This document shows positions 17,050-25,193 of a stretch of 39,600 nucleotides of DNA, one piece after another (position 1 is the first letter of the stretch; every line of letters starts with the position of its first letter). This DNA comes from Candidatus Desulfobia pelagia. GTDB lineage: Bacteria > Desulfobacterota > Desulfobulbia > Desulfobulbales > SURF-16. A program made the position numbers and the translations under genes. Under the pieces are notes generated by a model, which saw only the letters and a list, made by a program, of their open reading frames with translations, made no database searches and was not told the DNA's origin. The stretch lies in assembly GCA_014382295.1 (NCBI GenBank), contig JACNJZ010000084.1, forward strand, positions 1 to 39,600, given 5' to 3'.

Positions 17050-18267
17050 ATGAGTGAAAATGGTGCGAGCTTTGCTGATCTTCTGGAGGAAAGTCTTACT
17101 GATTCCAAACAACTGGAACCCGGTCAGAAGATTCAGACTGAAATTGTACGTATTTCAGGAAGCTGGATTTTTATAGATTTAGGTGGGAAAAGTGAAGGAA
17201 GTCTTTCTGCAGAGGAACTCCGTGATAAAGAGGGTAATCTTTCTGTAAAGGAAGGGGACAGCATAGAAGTCTATTTTCTCGGCGTTGAACGCAATGAGAA
17301 AATATTCACCACCAAGATTGGCGGTGCCGCTTCTAAAGCCCATCTTGAAGAAGCGTATCGCAGCGGTGTTCCTGTTGAAGGAACAATCAAAAAAGAAGTG
17401 AAAGGCGGTTATGAAGTAAATATAGCCGGCAATGTTCGGGCGTTTTGTCCATATTCCCAGCTTGATATCAAAAGAGCCGAGGAGCCGGAGCAGTATCTTG
17501 ACCAGTCCTTTTCTTTTCAGATTATAGAATATAAGGAAAACGGCAGGAATATTATTGTTTCCCGGCGTGCCATTCTCGAAGAAGAGAGGCAGGAACTTAA
17601 AGAAAAAATGCGGGAAACATTAGAAGTGGGGCAGGTAGTAAAAGGTACTATCACTTCTCTTCGTGATTTTGGCGCGTTTGTTGATATCGGCGGTCTGGAA
17701 GGATTGATCCCCATCTCCGAGATCAGCTATGGAAGAATTTCAGATATCCATTCTGCCCTGGAAGAAGGACAACAGGTTGAAGTTTCGATTATGAAGCTTG
17801 ATTGGGACAATGATCGTTTTTCTTTCAGCCTGAAAGAAACACTGCCAGATCCATGGGATACCAGTGAGTTGAAGGAAGGCACAGTCTTAACGGGTACTGT
17901 AGCCCGCCTCATGAATTTCGGTGCTTTTGTCACTCTTTCTCCAGGCATTGATGGTCTGGTTCATATATCCAACCTCGGCGCCGGAAGAAGGATTAATCAT
18001 CCACGTGAGGTTGTCAAGGAAGGTGATATTCTTGAGGTTCGTATTACCTCGATTGATCTTGACAATAAACGTATATCCCTTTCCCTCCCTGAGCAGGAAA
18101 CCGAAGATGATCCCGCTGAAAAAAGAAAATCAACGAAGAAAGGCAAATATCCTCAGGATGATAATCGCAATGAATTTAAGAAATTCCAGAAACAGGAGGC
18201 AGGCAAGGAAGGCAGTTCCATGGGAACCCTGGGCGATCTGCTGAAAGCGAAAATGTCTAAGAAGTAG
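17050..18267 (+). CDS. Four-S1-domain RNA-binding protein (RpsA-related)
   Basis: The 405-residue protein consists of four S1 (OB-fold) RNA-binding repeats: about 23-88 (divergent), 103-170 (divergent), 190-258 (VVKGTITSLRDFGAFVDIGG) and 274-345 (LTGTVARLMNFGAFVTLSPG). A charged Lys/Gln-rich tail of about 60 residues ends the protein. Ribosomal protein S1 in proteobacteria usually has six repeats, so this is more likely a separate S1-type translation or RNA-decay factor. I choose ATG 17050: it has an AGGAG sequence six bases upstream, whereas the TTG at 17044 overlaps that site. Confidence 0.87.
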   Translation: MSENGASFADLLEESLTDSKQLEPGQKIQTEIVRISGSWIFIDLGGKSEGSLSAEELRDKEGNLSVKEGDSIEVYFLGVERNEKIFTTKIGGAASKAHLEEAYRSGVPVEGTIKKEVKGGYEVNIAGNVRAFCPYSQLDIKRAEEPEQYLDQSFSFQIIEYKENGRNIIVSRRAILEEERQELKEKMRETLEVGQVVKGTITSLRDFGAFVDIGGLEGLIPISEISYGRISDIHSALEEGQQVEVSIMKLDWDNDRFSFSLKETLPDPWDTSELKEGTVLTGTVARLMNFGAFVTLSPGIDGLVHISNLGAGRRINHPREVVKEGDILEVRITSIDLDNKRISLSLPEQETEDDPAEKRKSTKKGKYPQDDNRNEFKKFQKQEAGKEGSSMGTLGDLLKAKMSKK

Positions 18268-18402
18268 AGGTGAATTTACATTCGATTGTATTGTTCAGCT
18301 CTCTATAGGAGTTGCAATGTACAGTAGACACATCAACTTTTGCTCGGCAGATTTTATAAATAGATTCGACCTGGCAATCCCAATCCCAAAGGTAAGCAGA
18401 TT

Positions 18403-18442
18403 TACCATTAAAAAAGTCAGGGCATGCATTTGGCCCTGACTT
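18403..18442 (-). terminator. Intrinsic terminator of the zinc-ribbon/CcsA-like cassette
   Basis: On the minus strand AAGTCAGGGC pairs with GCCCTGACTT around a short loop, followed by a T-run (complement of the A-run at 18409-18415). It lies 47 bases past the stop codon of the mini-CcsA gene. On the plus strand the same stem has only a weak T-tail after the S1 gene. Confidence 0.8.
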
Positions 18443-18488
18443 GAACTTCATTAATATAATCCTGACTCTAAATAAACTTCTTCACATA

Positions 18489-19091
18489 TCACCTGGAAAA
18501 GATTCCATAACTGTGCATGCTAGGTAAAATTCCTGAGTCAAGAAAAAACAACCAGACTATAGCAATAAAACTAACAGCAATAGGTATTAGCCTCTTCAAA
18601 TCTTTAATGTTTCTATTGTGAGACCGAAAAAAGGAAAAACAGAGTAATGCTAAAACAATTAAAGACCATGTTTCCTTTGGATCCCAATGCCAGTATGATC
18701 CCCAAGCATCTTTAGCCCACATAGAACCTGTTACTAAACAGAGAGAGAGAGAAAGAACAGCGATTAATTGAAGGATTGAACTTCCGTTAGGAAATTTTTT
18801 ATCTTCTATCATCCCCAATAGAGCAATAAAAAATGAGAAACTCACAAATGATAAGCTAATAAATCCTAAAGCAGGATGTATGTTGATAAAATCATTCTGT
18901 AAACCGGGTGGTAAATGTATCTTTGATAGTAGATGATAAAAATACAATAACCCGATAAGAGCACAAGTTGACGAAAGGATTATACCAATTAAGCTGTAAT
19001 TTCCGATATTGTCCTCTAACTCGATACCACAATGTTCGCAAAAATTTATATTTTCTTCATAATTTTTTGTGCATTGAACACAATGCTTCAT
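18489..19091 (-). CDS. Zinc-ribbon-fused miniature CcsA/ResC-like membrane protein
   Basis: The 200-residue protein begins with a zinc ribbon (Cys4/Cys7 and Cys18/Cys21). A hydrophobic part with about five membrane segments follows. It contains the heme-handling WWD signature MWAKDAWGSYWHWDPKETW (124-142), nearly identical to that of CcsB at 3364-4209. His72 (in LQNDFINIH) and His193 (MHSYG) align with CcsB His138 and His276, the outward-facing pair. The first membrane segments of normal CcsA, with their His, are replaced by the ribbon. A GGGAG ribbon-binding-site sequence precedes the ATG. It is the last gene of a three-gene cassette. Possible roles are heme binding, sensing or assembly; a stand-alone synthase seems unlikely without a ResB partner. 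Confidence 0.82.
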   Translation of the reverse strand: MKHCVQCTKNYEENINFCEHCGIELEDNIGNYSLIGIILSSTCALIGLLYFYHLLSKIHLPPGLQNDFINIHPALGFISLSFVSFSFFIALLGMIEDKKFPNGSSILQLIAVLSLSLCLVTGSMWAKDAWGSYWHWDPKETWSLIVLALLCFSFFRSHNRNIKDLKRLIPIAVSFIAIVWLFFLDSGILPSMHSYGIFSR

Positions 19092-19111
19092 ATCGAACTC
19101 CCAAATGAAAT

Positions 19112-19420
19112 TTATAATAATTTAGCGCCACAATTGCCACAATACGGGGAAGAAGAATCATCGGTTACTGATGCTCCACATTTCTGGCATTCATTAATAT
19201 CTCCACTCATTATTGAAATGTCATTATTGTTCTGCGGGTTCCCCCCCCCTCGAATGTCTTTTAACAGCTTAATCATCATATCTTGCCTAGTGACCATTTT
19301 TTTGTATAAATTAGTCGCTTGAATAACAAACTGTAGAATTTTTAAAATAAAATATATGACAAAAACCATGAAACCAAGAACCATGAGGCCAAAAATAGCT
19401 ATAATTGCTTGTGCATCCAT
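19112..19420 (-). CDS. Membrane-anchored zinc ribbon protein with a G9 tract
   Basis: The 102-residue protein has one N-terminal membrane helix (about 5-36), a basic helical linker, the Gly-rich RGGGNPQNNN (57-66), and a C-terminal zinc ribbon with Cys78/Cys81 and Cys94/Cys97. A run of nine G (C on the plus strand, 19241-19249) encodes the three glycines. Loss or gain of one base there would remove the zinc ribbon. An AGGAG ribosome-binding site precedes the ATG. It lies 20 bases upstream of the mini-CcsA gene, and the arrangement implies one transcript. No function is known to me. Confidence 0.72.
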   Translation of the reverse strand: MDAQAIIAIFGLMVLGFMVFVIYFILKILQFVIQATNLYKKMVTRQDMMIKLLKDIRGGGNPQNNNDISIMSGDINECQKCGASVTDDSSSPYCGNCGAKLL

Positions 19421-19450
19421 AGAATTCTCCTAACTCATTAATGTTAATCT

Positions 19451-19684
19451 TTAAAGATCTTCCAATTTAATTTTGCTCTTAGCTTTTAACCGAAAATCAT
19501 ACCAATCGCCTCGCCCTCTTGCTCCGCAATATATCCAAACAAAAGGAGCAGCTAGAAAACCAGTTACAACAGTGAAAAGAAGTAGCCAAAAACCTTTTGT
19601 ATACATTTTTTTTGAAAAATACCAAAAAGGACCAAGGACAAAAGCCATCCAATCCCAACCAGCTGTTTTTGATTTTACTCCCAT
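19451..19684 (-). CDS. DUF2628-like small membrane protein
   Basis: The 77-residue protein contains WDWMAFVLGPFWYFSKKMYTKG followed by a hydrophobic stretch (about 33-54). This is the signature of DUF2628-type proteins, in which an aromatic N-terminal segment precedes membrane helices. A GAGGAA ribosome-binding site lies upstream. It is the first gene of the cassette (30 bases before the zinc-ribbon gene), and the stretch is visibly more AT-rich than the flanking housekeeping genes. Function is unknown; similar proteins often travel with zinc-ribbon domains. Confidence 0.7.
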   Translation of the reverse strand: MGVKSKTAGWDWMAFVLGPFWYFSKKMYTKGFWLLLFTVVTGFLAAPFVWIYCGARGRGDWYDFRLKAKSKIKLEDL

Positions 19685-19965
19685 TTTTGTTCCTCATTTA
19701 ATTGAATATCTTGCCGACAACTTGATGCTTTCCTGCATTAAGGCAAACCATATCTTTAATTACCTTCCATTTCCTTACTACTTTTAGGTGTGTCTTGGCA
19801 AGATCAAGTTGAGGGGATTTTGCAGTTGTGAAGATGTTTCCTGACCAGCTACTAAATTCAAAAATAGAAATCTTCATCTCTTAAAACGATGTGAAAACAA
19901 CAACTTAACAGTAATAGCCTTCACTTTAACCAAATCGATTTTGTATAGAGATTTGATCTGTTAAT

Positions 19966-22278
19966 CTAACTATTTTCATCAAGCACTTCCCGGACGGCAA
20001 CAAGAAGCTCATCATCTTTTATCGGCTTATACACATACCTTTTGATTCCCATAGAAAAGGCTTTTTCTTCAGAAACGGTTTCGCTATGCCCGGTACACAT
20101 AATAATCGGCATAGAGGGTTTGATTTTTAAAACAGCATTGGCCAGGTCTGCCCCTGTTAGCCCGGGCATTGTCTGATCAGTGATGAGCAGGTCAAAATTG
20201 TTCGGATTACCATGAAATTCTTCTAATGCTTCCTGGCTGTCCGTAAAGCATGTCACAATATATCCATTGTTGGTTAATCTTCTCTCACAAATCTTAGTGA
20301 GAAGAGGATCATCATCAACAACCATAATTCTTTCACTCCTGCCAGCTGCAGTAAGAATATCTTCTTCATCCAGCTGAGGTGATTCCTCAACGGGTTTTTC
20401 TGAGAAAGGTATAAAGACTCGAAAAGTGGTTCCTTTTCCTACAGCACTTTCAACATCGATAAAGCCTTTACAATCATGGGTGATTCCATGGACGACAGCT
20501 AGTCCCAGTCCTGTTCCTGAACCCATCTCCTTTGTTGTGAAATACGGTTCAAAAATCCGTTTTTTATTTTCCCCATCAATACCACATCCTGTATCAGACA
20601 CTGAAAGGACAATAAAAGGACCTGCTGGAATGTCTAATTCGACAGGGATTTTCTCTGGGTTAATCTCTTGGCGATCCAAATTTATTCTTATAAGCCCCTT
20701 TCTGTCAGGCATTGCTTGGGCTGCATTATTGCAGAGATTGATTATAATCTGATGAAGATTGGTGGGGTTCATCAGAACAGTACCGCAATGTGAATCAATC
20801 TCTTCTTCAATAACAATGCTTGTCGGTAGGGTAGCTCGTAGCATCTTCAAGGCTTCTTTAATAGTCAAATGTGGATAGATGTGTTGTTTGATCATCCCTG
20901 TTTTTCTGCTGTAAGCAAGAAGGTGTTTTACCAGATCCGCCGCTCGTCTTCCGGAAGTGATAATTCCTTTAATGTCCTGTCCTATTTGACTTTCTGGAGA
21001 AACATCTTTCTCAATAAGTTCAGCATACCCTAATATAGCTGCAAGGATATTATTAAAGTCATGGGCAATGCCTCCGGTCAAGGTGCCTACTGCCTCCATT
21101 TTCTGGGACTGTCGAATTCTCTCTTCAAGGGCCTTCTGTTCGGTAATATCTTTTGCTGTATGGACGAAATACTCTAGATCTCCATTAGAATTTGTAATTG
21201 CTGAAGAAGATACAAGAAATATTTTGCCAAGGGTTTCATGCTCCACTATCTCCGAATGGTTTCCTGTATCCTTGACAGTCTGCACCATAGGACAATCCTG
21301 GCATGGTTCTGATTTACCTGTAAATAATTCATAACAGTACATGCCGTTTAATTGGCTGTATTCTGCTTTGAAAAATGTATACGCAGCTTTATTGGCCCGA
21401 ACAATACGCATCTCTTTGTCCTGAATGGTGACAATATCCGCCATGGCATCAAAGGTTTTCTCCCATTGTTTTTTGGCCTCAACAATTGCACGTTCCGCCT
21501 CTTTCCTTTTGGAAATATCAAAAGCCGTGAATGTCACACCAGCAGACAAATCAGGCGGATAAAGAGGTGTTGAACTCAACAGGACATTGATGATCGTGCC
21601 ATCTTTTCTAAGCCATCGTGTTTCCACAGTCCCGGTTCCATGTTCAGATATTTGTCGATATTTTTCTTCGCCAACCCAATTGAACTCTTCTTCAGTGGGG
21701 TAAAGCATTCTGGCATTTTTATTAATAAGTTCATCTCGCTCATAGCCAACAATTTCACACAACCGATCATTTGCTTTGATTATAATTCGATCCTTAACCA
21801 AACCAATTCCAATTGGAGCGGCACGAAAAATACTTTCTTGGTTATTCAGGCTTACCCTTAAAGCCTCCTCAGCTTCCAACTTCTCTGTTACATCTTCAAC
21901 CATTTCAATAGCACCTACCACCTTGCCCTCTTTATCTTTGACTGGGGTGGCAATAATACGATAGTTTATAAAACTATCACCTGAGGGCGTGCTTGTAACA
22001 GACTCGTGGGGTACACCATCATTGAGCGTTTTAATAGTTGGACAATAGGAACAGATTTCTTGGCGTGGTGGGTTATTAAAAGCCTTGTAGCAGATCGGTT
22101 TCTTGGAAAGATCAATTTGGGGGAACCAATCCATCATTTGTTTATTAAGGGAAAGAATTTCCATCTGAGGACTAATTGCTGAAATTCCGATTCCGATATT
22201 ATCAACTACACTCCGGTAACGTTCTTCACTTTCACGCAGTGCGTTTTCTAGTTCTTCGTAAGACGGCTTCTTTTCCAT
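19966..22278 (-). CDS. PAS-domain hybrid sensor histidine kinase with Cys-cluster PAS domains
   Basis: Cytoplasmic two-component sensor with no membrane segment. The 770 residues show PAS1 (about 15-135), PAS2 (about 143-262), PAS3 (about 268-382), a HisKA dimerisation domain with phospho-His406 in GGIAHDFNN, a HATPase domain (N box IIINLCNNAAQA, G boxes SDTGCGID and GSGTGLGLAVV), and a C-terminal receiver (VVDDDP; phospho-Asp701 in LLITDQTMPG). PAS1 (Cys63, Cys76, Cys79) and PAS3 (Cys315, Cys326, Cys329) both carry a C-x10-12-C-x2-C-P pattern; PAS2 lacks it. That pattern suggests a metal or redox centre. No cognate response regulator is adjacent, and the ribosome-binding site is weak. Confidence 0.92.
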   Translation of the reverse strand: MEKKPSYEELENALRESEERYRSVVDNIGIGISAISPQMEILSLNKQMMDWFPQIDLSKKPICYKAFNNPPRQEICSYCPTIKTLNDGVPHESVTSTPSGDSFINYRIIATPVKDKEGKVVGAIEMVEDVTEKLEAEEALRVSLNNQESIFRAAPIGIGLVKDRIIIKANDRLCEIVGYERDELINKNARMLYPTEEEFNWVGEEKYRQISEHGTGTVETRWLRKDGTIINVLLSSTPLYPPDLSAGVTFTAFDISKRKEAERAIVEAKKQWEKTFDAMADIVTIQDKEMRIVRANKAAYTFFKAEYSQLNGMYCYELFTGKSEPCQDCPMVQTVKDTGNHSEIVEHETLGKIFLVSSSAITNSNGDLEYFVHTAKDITEQKALEERIRQSQKMEAVGTLTGGIAHDFNNILAAILGYAELIEKDVSPESQIGQDIKGIITSGRRAADLVKHLLAYSRKTGMIKQHIYPHLTIKEALKMLRATLPTSIVIEEEIDSHCGTVLMNPTNLHQIIINLCNNAAQAMPDRKGLIRINLDRQEINPEKIPVELDIPAGPFIVLSVSDTGCGIDGENKKRIFEPYFTTKEMGSGTGLGLAVVHGITHDCKGFIDVESAVGKGTTFRVFIPFSEKPVEESPQLDEEDILTAAGRSERIMVVDDDPLLTKICERRLTNNGYIVTCFTDSQEALEEFHGNPNNFDLLITDQTMPGLTGADLANAVLKIKPSMPIIMCTGHSETVSEEKAFSMGIKRYVYKPIKDDELLVAVREVLDENS

Positions 22279-22513
22279 AACGTTATATAAAGTTTAATAT
22301 TTAATAAGGTGCGGAAGTTCTTCATTACACCTCCATTAAAGTTAATTTACTTAATAATGCAACGTTTCACTCTAATATATCTTTCAAACACAATATTTTC
22401 AGATATGGCATGAGGTGTAAAATCAGATCAAGAAATAGTTGAGATTGATATGGATAAATTTGTGACTTGATCTGGCAAGGTCATAAATTGTAATCCAATG
22501 CCTGGTTTATATT

Positions 22514-22534
22514 CTTCCTGAGTATTTCAGGAAG
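22514..22534 (-). terminator. Hairpin downstream of rlmB
   Basis: CTTCCTGA (22514-22521) pairs perfectly with TCAGGAAG (22527-22534) around a five-base loop, 47 bases past the rlmB stop codon. It lacks a good T-run on the minus strand, so it may be an mRNA 3'-end structure rather than a true intrinsic terminator. The rest of the 22279-22580 interval holds no gene that I can support. Confidence 0.35.
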
Positions 22535-22580
22535 GACTGGTCAGTGAGGCAGGTATGTTCTGATAGTCTTTGGGAGGGTT

Positions 22581-23360
22581 TTAGCTTTGGGTACGTTGTC
22601 TCTGGATCTCAAAAAGAACAACAGCTGCTGCAACTGAGGCGTTCAGGGAATCCATAATACCGGTCATCGGAATGGAAACTTCAAGATCGGACTGCTTTCT
22701 TACCAGTGGCCTTATTCCCTTTTCTTCACTGCCGATAACCAGGCATAGCGGTAAGGTAAGATCAGTTGAGTATATAGTCTGCCCTGAACCCTTGAGGGTT
22801 GAACAGATCCATATGTTTTTTTCTTTCAGCTTCTGCAGCATCCTGACCAGGTTGGTGGTCAGGCATACAGGCAGATGGGGCAGGGCGCCTGCCGATATTT
22901 TCAAGACAGTGCCGCTCAATGGCGCTGATCTGTCTTTAGGAAGAATGAGTCCGTCTGCACCTGCGGCAACAGCTGTTCTTATGATGGCCCCGAGATTATG
23001 AGGATCCTGGATTGAGTCAAGGGCAAGAATAAGAGGGGTGTCTTTTTCTGCCAGCATTTCCATGAATTCCTCATCGGTGAGGGTTGCGTGTGGCATGACC
23101 TGGGCAATAACGCCCTGATGGTTCATGTGCATGTCTTCAGGCTGCCGGATCTTTGACACAAATTTCACTTTGACGTCATGGCTTCTGGCCAGATCGATTA
23201 TTGCCTGTAACTTAGTGCTTCCTTTCCCCTGAAGAATTGATATGCTCTGAATTGTCCGAGGTTGAGAGCGCAACAGTTCAAGTATAGGATGTATCCCCCA
23301 CATTATAGATTGGGAAGATTCCTGTGGGGGCTGTTGATCTTTTTGAGAATGATTGGTCAT
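22581..23360 (-). CDS. rlmB: TrmH/SpoU-family rRNA 2'-O-methyltransferase (RlmB type)
   Basis: SAM-dependent SPOUT enzyme, by similarity methylating 23S rRNA G2251. From ATG 23360 the 259-residue protein has a substrate-binding N-terminal domain (MWGIHPILELLRS..) and the knotted catalytic domain. Motif 1 is LDSIQDPHNLGAIIRTA, motif 2 LVIGSEEKGIRPLV, and motif 3 IPMTGIMDSLNASVAAAV. I prefer this start because it follows the gmk stop codon by one base (TGACATG). The longer reading from 23429 would overlap gmk. It is the last gene of the hldA-yicC-remA-gmk-rlmB run. Confidence 0.9.
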   Translation of the reverse strand: MTNHSQKDQQPPQESSQSIMWGIHPILELLRSQPRTIQSISILQGKGSTKLQAIIDLARSHDVKVKFVSKIRQPEDMHMNHQGVIAQVMPHATLTDEEFMEMLAEKDTPLILALDSIQDPHNLGAIIRTAVAAGADGLILPKDRSAPLSGTVLKISAGALPHLPVCLTTNLVRMLQKLKEKNIWICSTLKGSGQTIYSTDLTLPLCLVIGSEEKGIRPLVRKQSDLEVSIPMTGIMDSLNASVAAAVVLFEIQRQRTQS

Positions 23361-23361
23361 G

Positions 23362-23973
23362 TCAGGACATTGGGGGCATTGAGAGAGGCTTACCTTCTGG
23401 CCCTCTTCTTTGGCGGCTGCGTTCAGCAATTATTATCGATTTTAGGGCCTCGACAGCTTTATCAAGACTGTCATTGACTACCAGGTAGTCATATGATGGT
23501 GCATCTGACATTTCTTTTCTTGCATTTGCAAGCCGTAATTCAATGATTTCTTTGCTGTCAGTCCCTCTCTTAAGAAGCCTGTTTTCCTGCTCCTGCCATG
23601 ATGGCGGGATGATAAAAACAGAGGTAGACTGCAAATCTTCTGAACTTCGAACCTGTCTTGCTCCCTGAACATCTATGTCGAGAAAGACATCCAGCCCATC
23701 GTTGAGTTGGCGTGTTATTTCCGTTTTGCTCGTCCCGTAAAAGTTGCCATGGACTTCAGCCCATTCCAGGAATTCATCGTCGGCACACATTTTCTGGAAG
23801 ATATCTCTCTCTACAAAATGATAATCTATTCCATTCTGTTCACCGGAACGCGGCGATCGGGTCGTGTGGGAAACAGAAAAAACGGTACCCTCAATATCTG
23901 ACATCAGCTTTTTTAATATGGTTGTTTTGCCGGTTCCTGAAGGTGCTGATATGATGAGTAAACTACCTTTCAT
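23362..23973 (-). CDS. gmk: Guanylate kinase
   Basis: Phosphorylates GMP to GDP, feeding GTP and (p)ppGpp pools. The 203 residues have the P-loop SAPSGTGKTT (about 9-18), the GMP-binding SVSHTTRSPRSGEQNGIDYHFV segment and the lid region. DIDVQGARQVR follows, and the later part is normal in length. Its ATG overlaps the remA stop codon by one base (TAATG). The remA-gmk pairing is seen across many bacteria. Confidence 0.97.
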   Translation of the reverse strand: MKGSLLIISAPSGTGKTTILKKLMSDIEGTVFSVSHTTRSPRSGEQNGIDYHFVERDIFQKMCADDEFLEWAEVHGNFYGTSKTEITRQLNDGLDVFLDIDVQGARQVRSSEDLQSTSVFIIPPSWQEQENRLLKRGTDSKEIIELRLANARKEMSDAPSYDYLVVNDSLDKAVEALKSIIIAERSRQRRGPEGKPLSMPPMS

Positions 23974-24242
23974 TACACATCCTCCAGGGAGCCTCCGGAC
24001 GCGGCTGGGGAAAAGCGTTGGGTGACAGTTTCAGGCTGTACAGCGGAAAGAACGACATGGCTGCTGTCAAGGATGATTATCGAGCGGGTTTTTCTCCCTT
24101 CTGTCACGTCAATGAGTTTTTTCTGAGCCTTTGCCTCATCTTTGAGCTTTTTGATGGGTGACGATTTGGGATTGACGACAGCGAGGACACGGCCAGCCAC
24201 AACAGCGTTGCCGAATCCTATATTTATCATTCGATTGTCCAT
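23973..24242 (-). CDS. remA: RemA-like protein (DUF370)
   Basis: The 89-residue protein has the RemA core: [31 protein letters not shown], and [20 protein letters not shown] followed by QPETVTQRF. In Bacillus RemA is a DNA-binding regulator of biofilm matrix genes. In Gram-negative anaerobes its target is not established. The first four residues (MDNR) may not be translated, since a second ATG at codon 5 starts the conserved part. Its stop codon overlaps the gmk ATG. yicC lies 63 bases upstream, an order (yicC-remA-gmk) kept in distant phyla. Confidence 0.9.
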   Translation of the reverse strand: MDNRMINIGFGNAVVAGRVLAVVNPKSSPIKKLKDEAKAQKKLIDVTEGRKTRSIIILDSSHVVLSAVQPETVTQRFSPAASGGSLEDV

Positions 24243-24305
24243 GGTGAAAACAGGTTTGAGGTTAAGGGTGTAGGGTTTAAGGGTGATTTACAGCGAAAAT
24301 ATTTT

Positions 24306-25193
24306 CTATTCGATATTCTGGACCTGTTCTCTCATTTTTTCGACTTCATTTTTGAGTTCAACGGTGAGATGTGCAATAGAAGCATCGGATATTTTCGAGG
24401 CGGTTGTGTTTATTTCCCTTAAAAATTCCTGGAGAAGAAAGTCGAGTCTCCTGCCAACGGGTTCCTGTATATCGAGAAAATGGCGGAATTGATCTATATG
24501 GCTGTAAAGCCTCACAATTTCTTCTGTTACATCTGCTTTGTCAGCGAGAAGAGCAATTTCCTGATCAAGTCTTTCGGGGGTGATTTCAGAATTTTCAAGA
24601 AGTTTACTTACTCTTTCCTTGAGGGCTTGTTTTTTCTGATCTACAAGATCAGGGATTTTTTCTCCTATCTTTTTTACAGTATCATAAACAAATTGCAGCC
24701 GTTGCATGAGATCGTTTTTCAGGCTGGCGCCTTCACGCTCTCTCATATCCTGGCATTTGGCTAAAGCGTCAAGAACAGTATTGCGAAGGGCAGGCCATAT
24801 TTGTTCAATGTCAGTTTCCTTGTTTGTTGCTTTGATGACATCTGGAAAGTTTGCCAGGAGAGACAGATCATCATTTGTTGCAGGCTGGTTTGTTTCTTTT
24901 TTTAATTCAAGGAGGCATTTGTAATATTGCTGGGCAAGATCATGATTGACGTGAAGTTCCTTCACTTCAGCGCTCTGGCCGGAAGGAGTTATCATGACAT
25001 CGATGTGTCCTCTTGTGATATGCCCTGATACTTCTTTTTTTATCTGTTCTTCAAGGCCGGCATATTGCCGTGGAATTTTAAGCCGGATGTCGCAGAATTT
25101 ATGGTTTACCGAGCGGATTTCAACGGTCCATCCCATCAGGCCATCTGCTGCATCGCCACGGCCAAAAGATGTCATACTTGCAGGATAATTCAT
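24306..25193 (-). CDS. yicC: YicC-family protein (putative endoribonuclease)
   Basis: The 295-residue protein shows YicC_N features (MTSFGRGDA, WTVEIRSVNHKFCDIRLKIPRQYAGLE, GHIDVMI), a coiled helical middle, and the C-terminal DUF1732 segment (GRRLDFLLQEFLREINTTASK). The family is conserved, and the E. coli member has been reported as an RNase acting on sRNA/mRNA. Its ATG overlaps the hldA stop codon by four bases (ATGA). Confidence 0.93.
   Translation of the reverse strand: MNYPASMTSFGRGDAADGLMGWTVEIRSVNHKFCDIRLKIPRQYAGLEEQIKKEVSGHITRGHIDVMITPSGQSAEVKELHVNHDLAQQYYKCLLELKKETNQPATNDDLSLLANFPDVIKATNKETDIEQIWPALRNTVLDALAKCQDMREREGASLKNDLMQRLQFVYDTVKKIGEKIPDLVDQKKQALKERVSKLLENSEITPERLDQEIALLADKADVTEEIVRLYSHIDQFRHFLDIQEPVGRRLDFLLQEFLREINTTASKISDASIAHLTVELKNEVEKMREQVQNIE

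Noticed and set aside
23361-23429. Longer rlmB start inside gmk
   Set aside because: It would overlap gmk by 68 bases. ATG 23360 follows the gmk stop codon by one base, matching the tight spacing in this operon.
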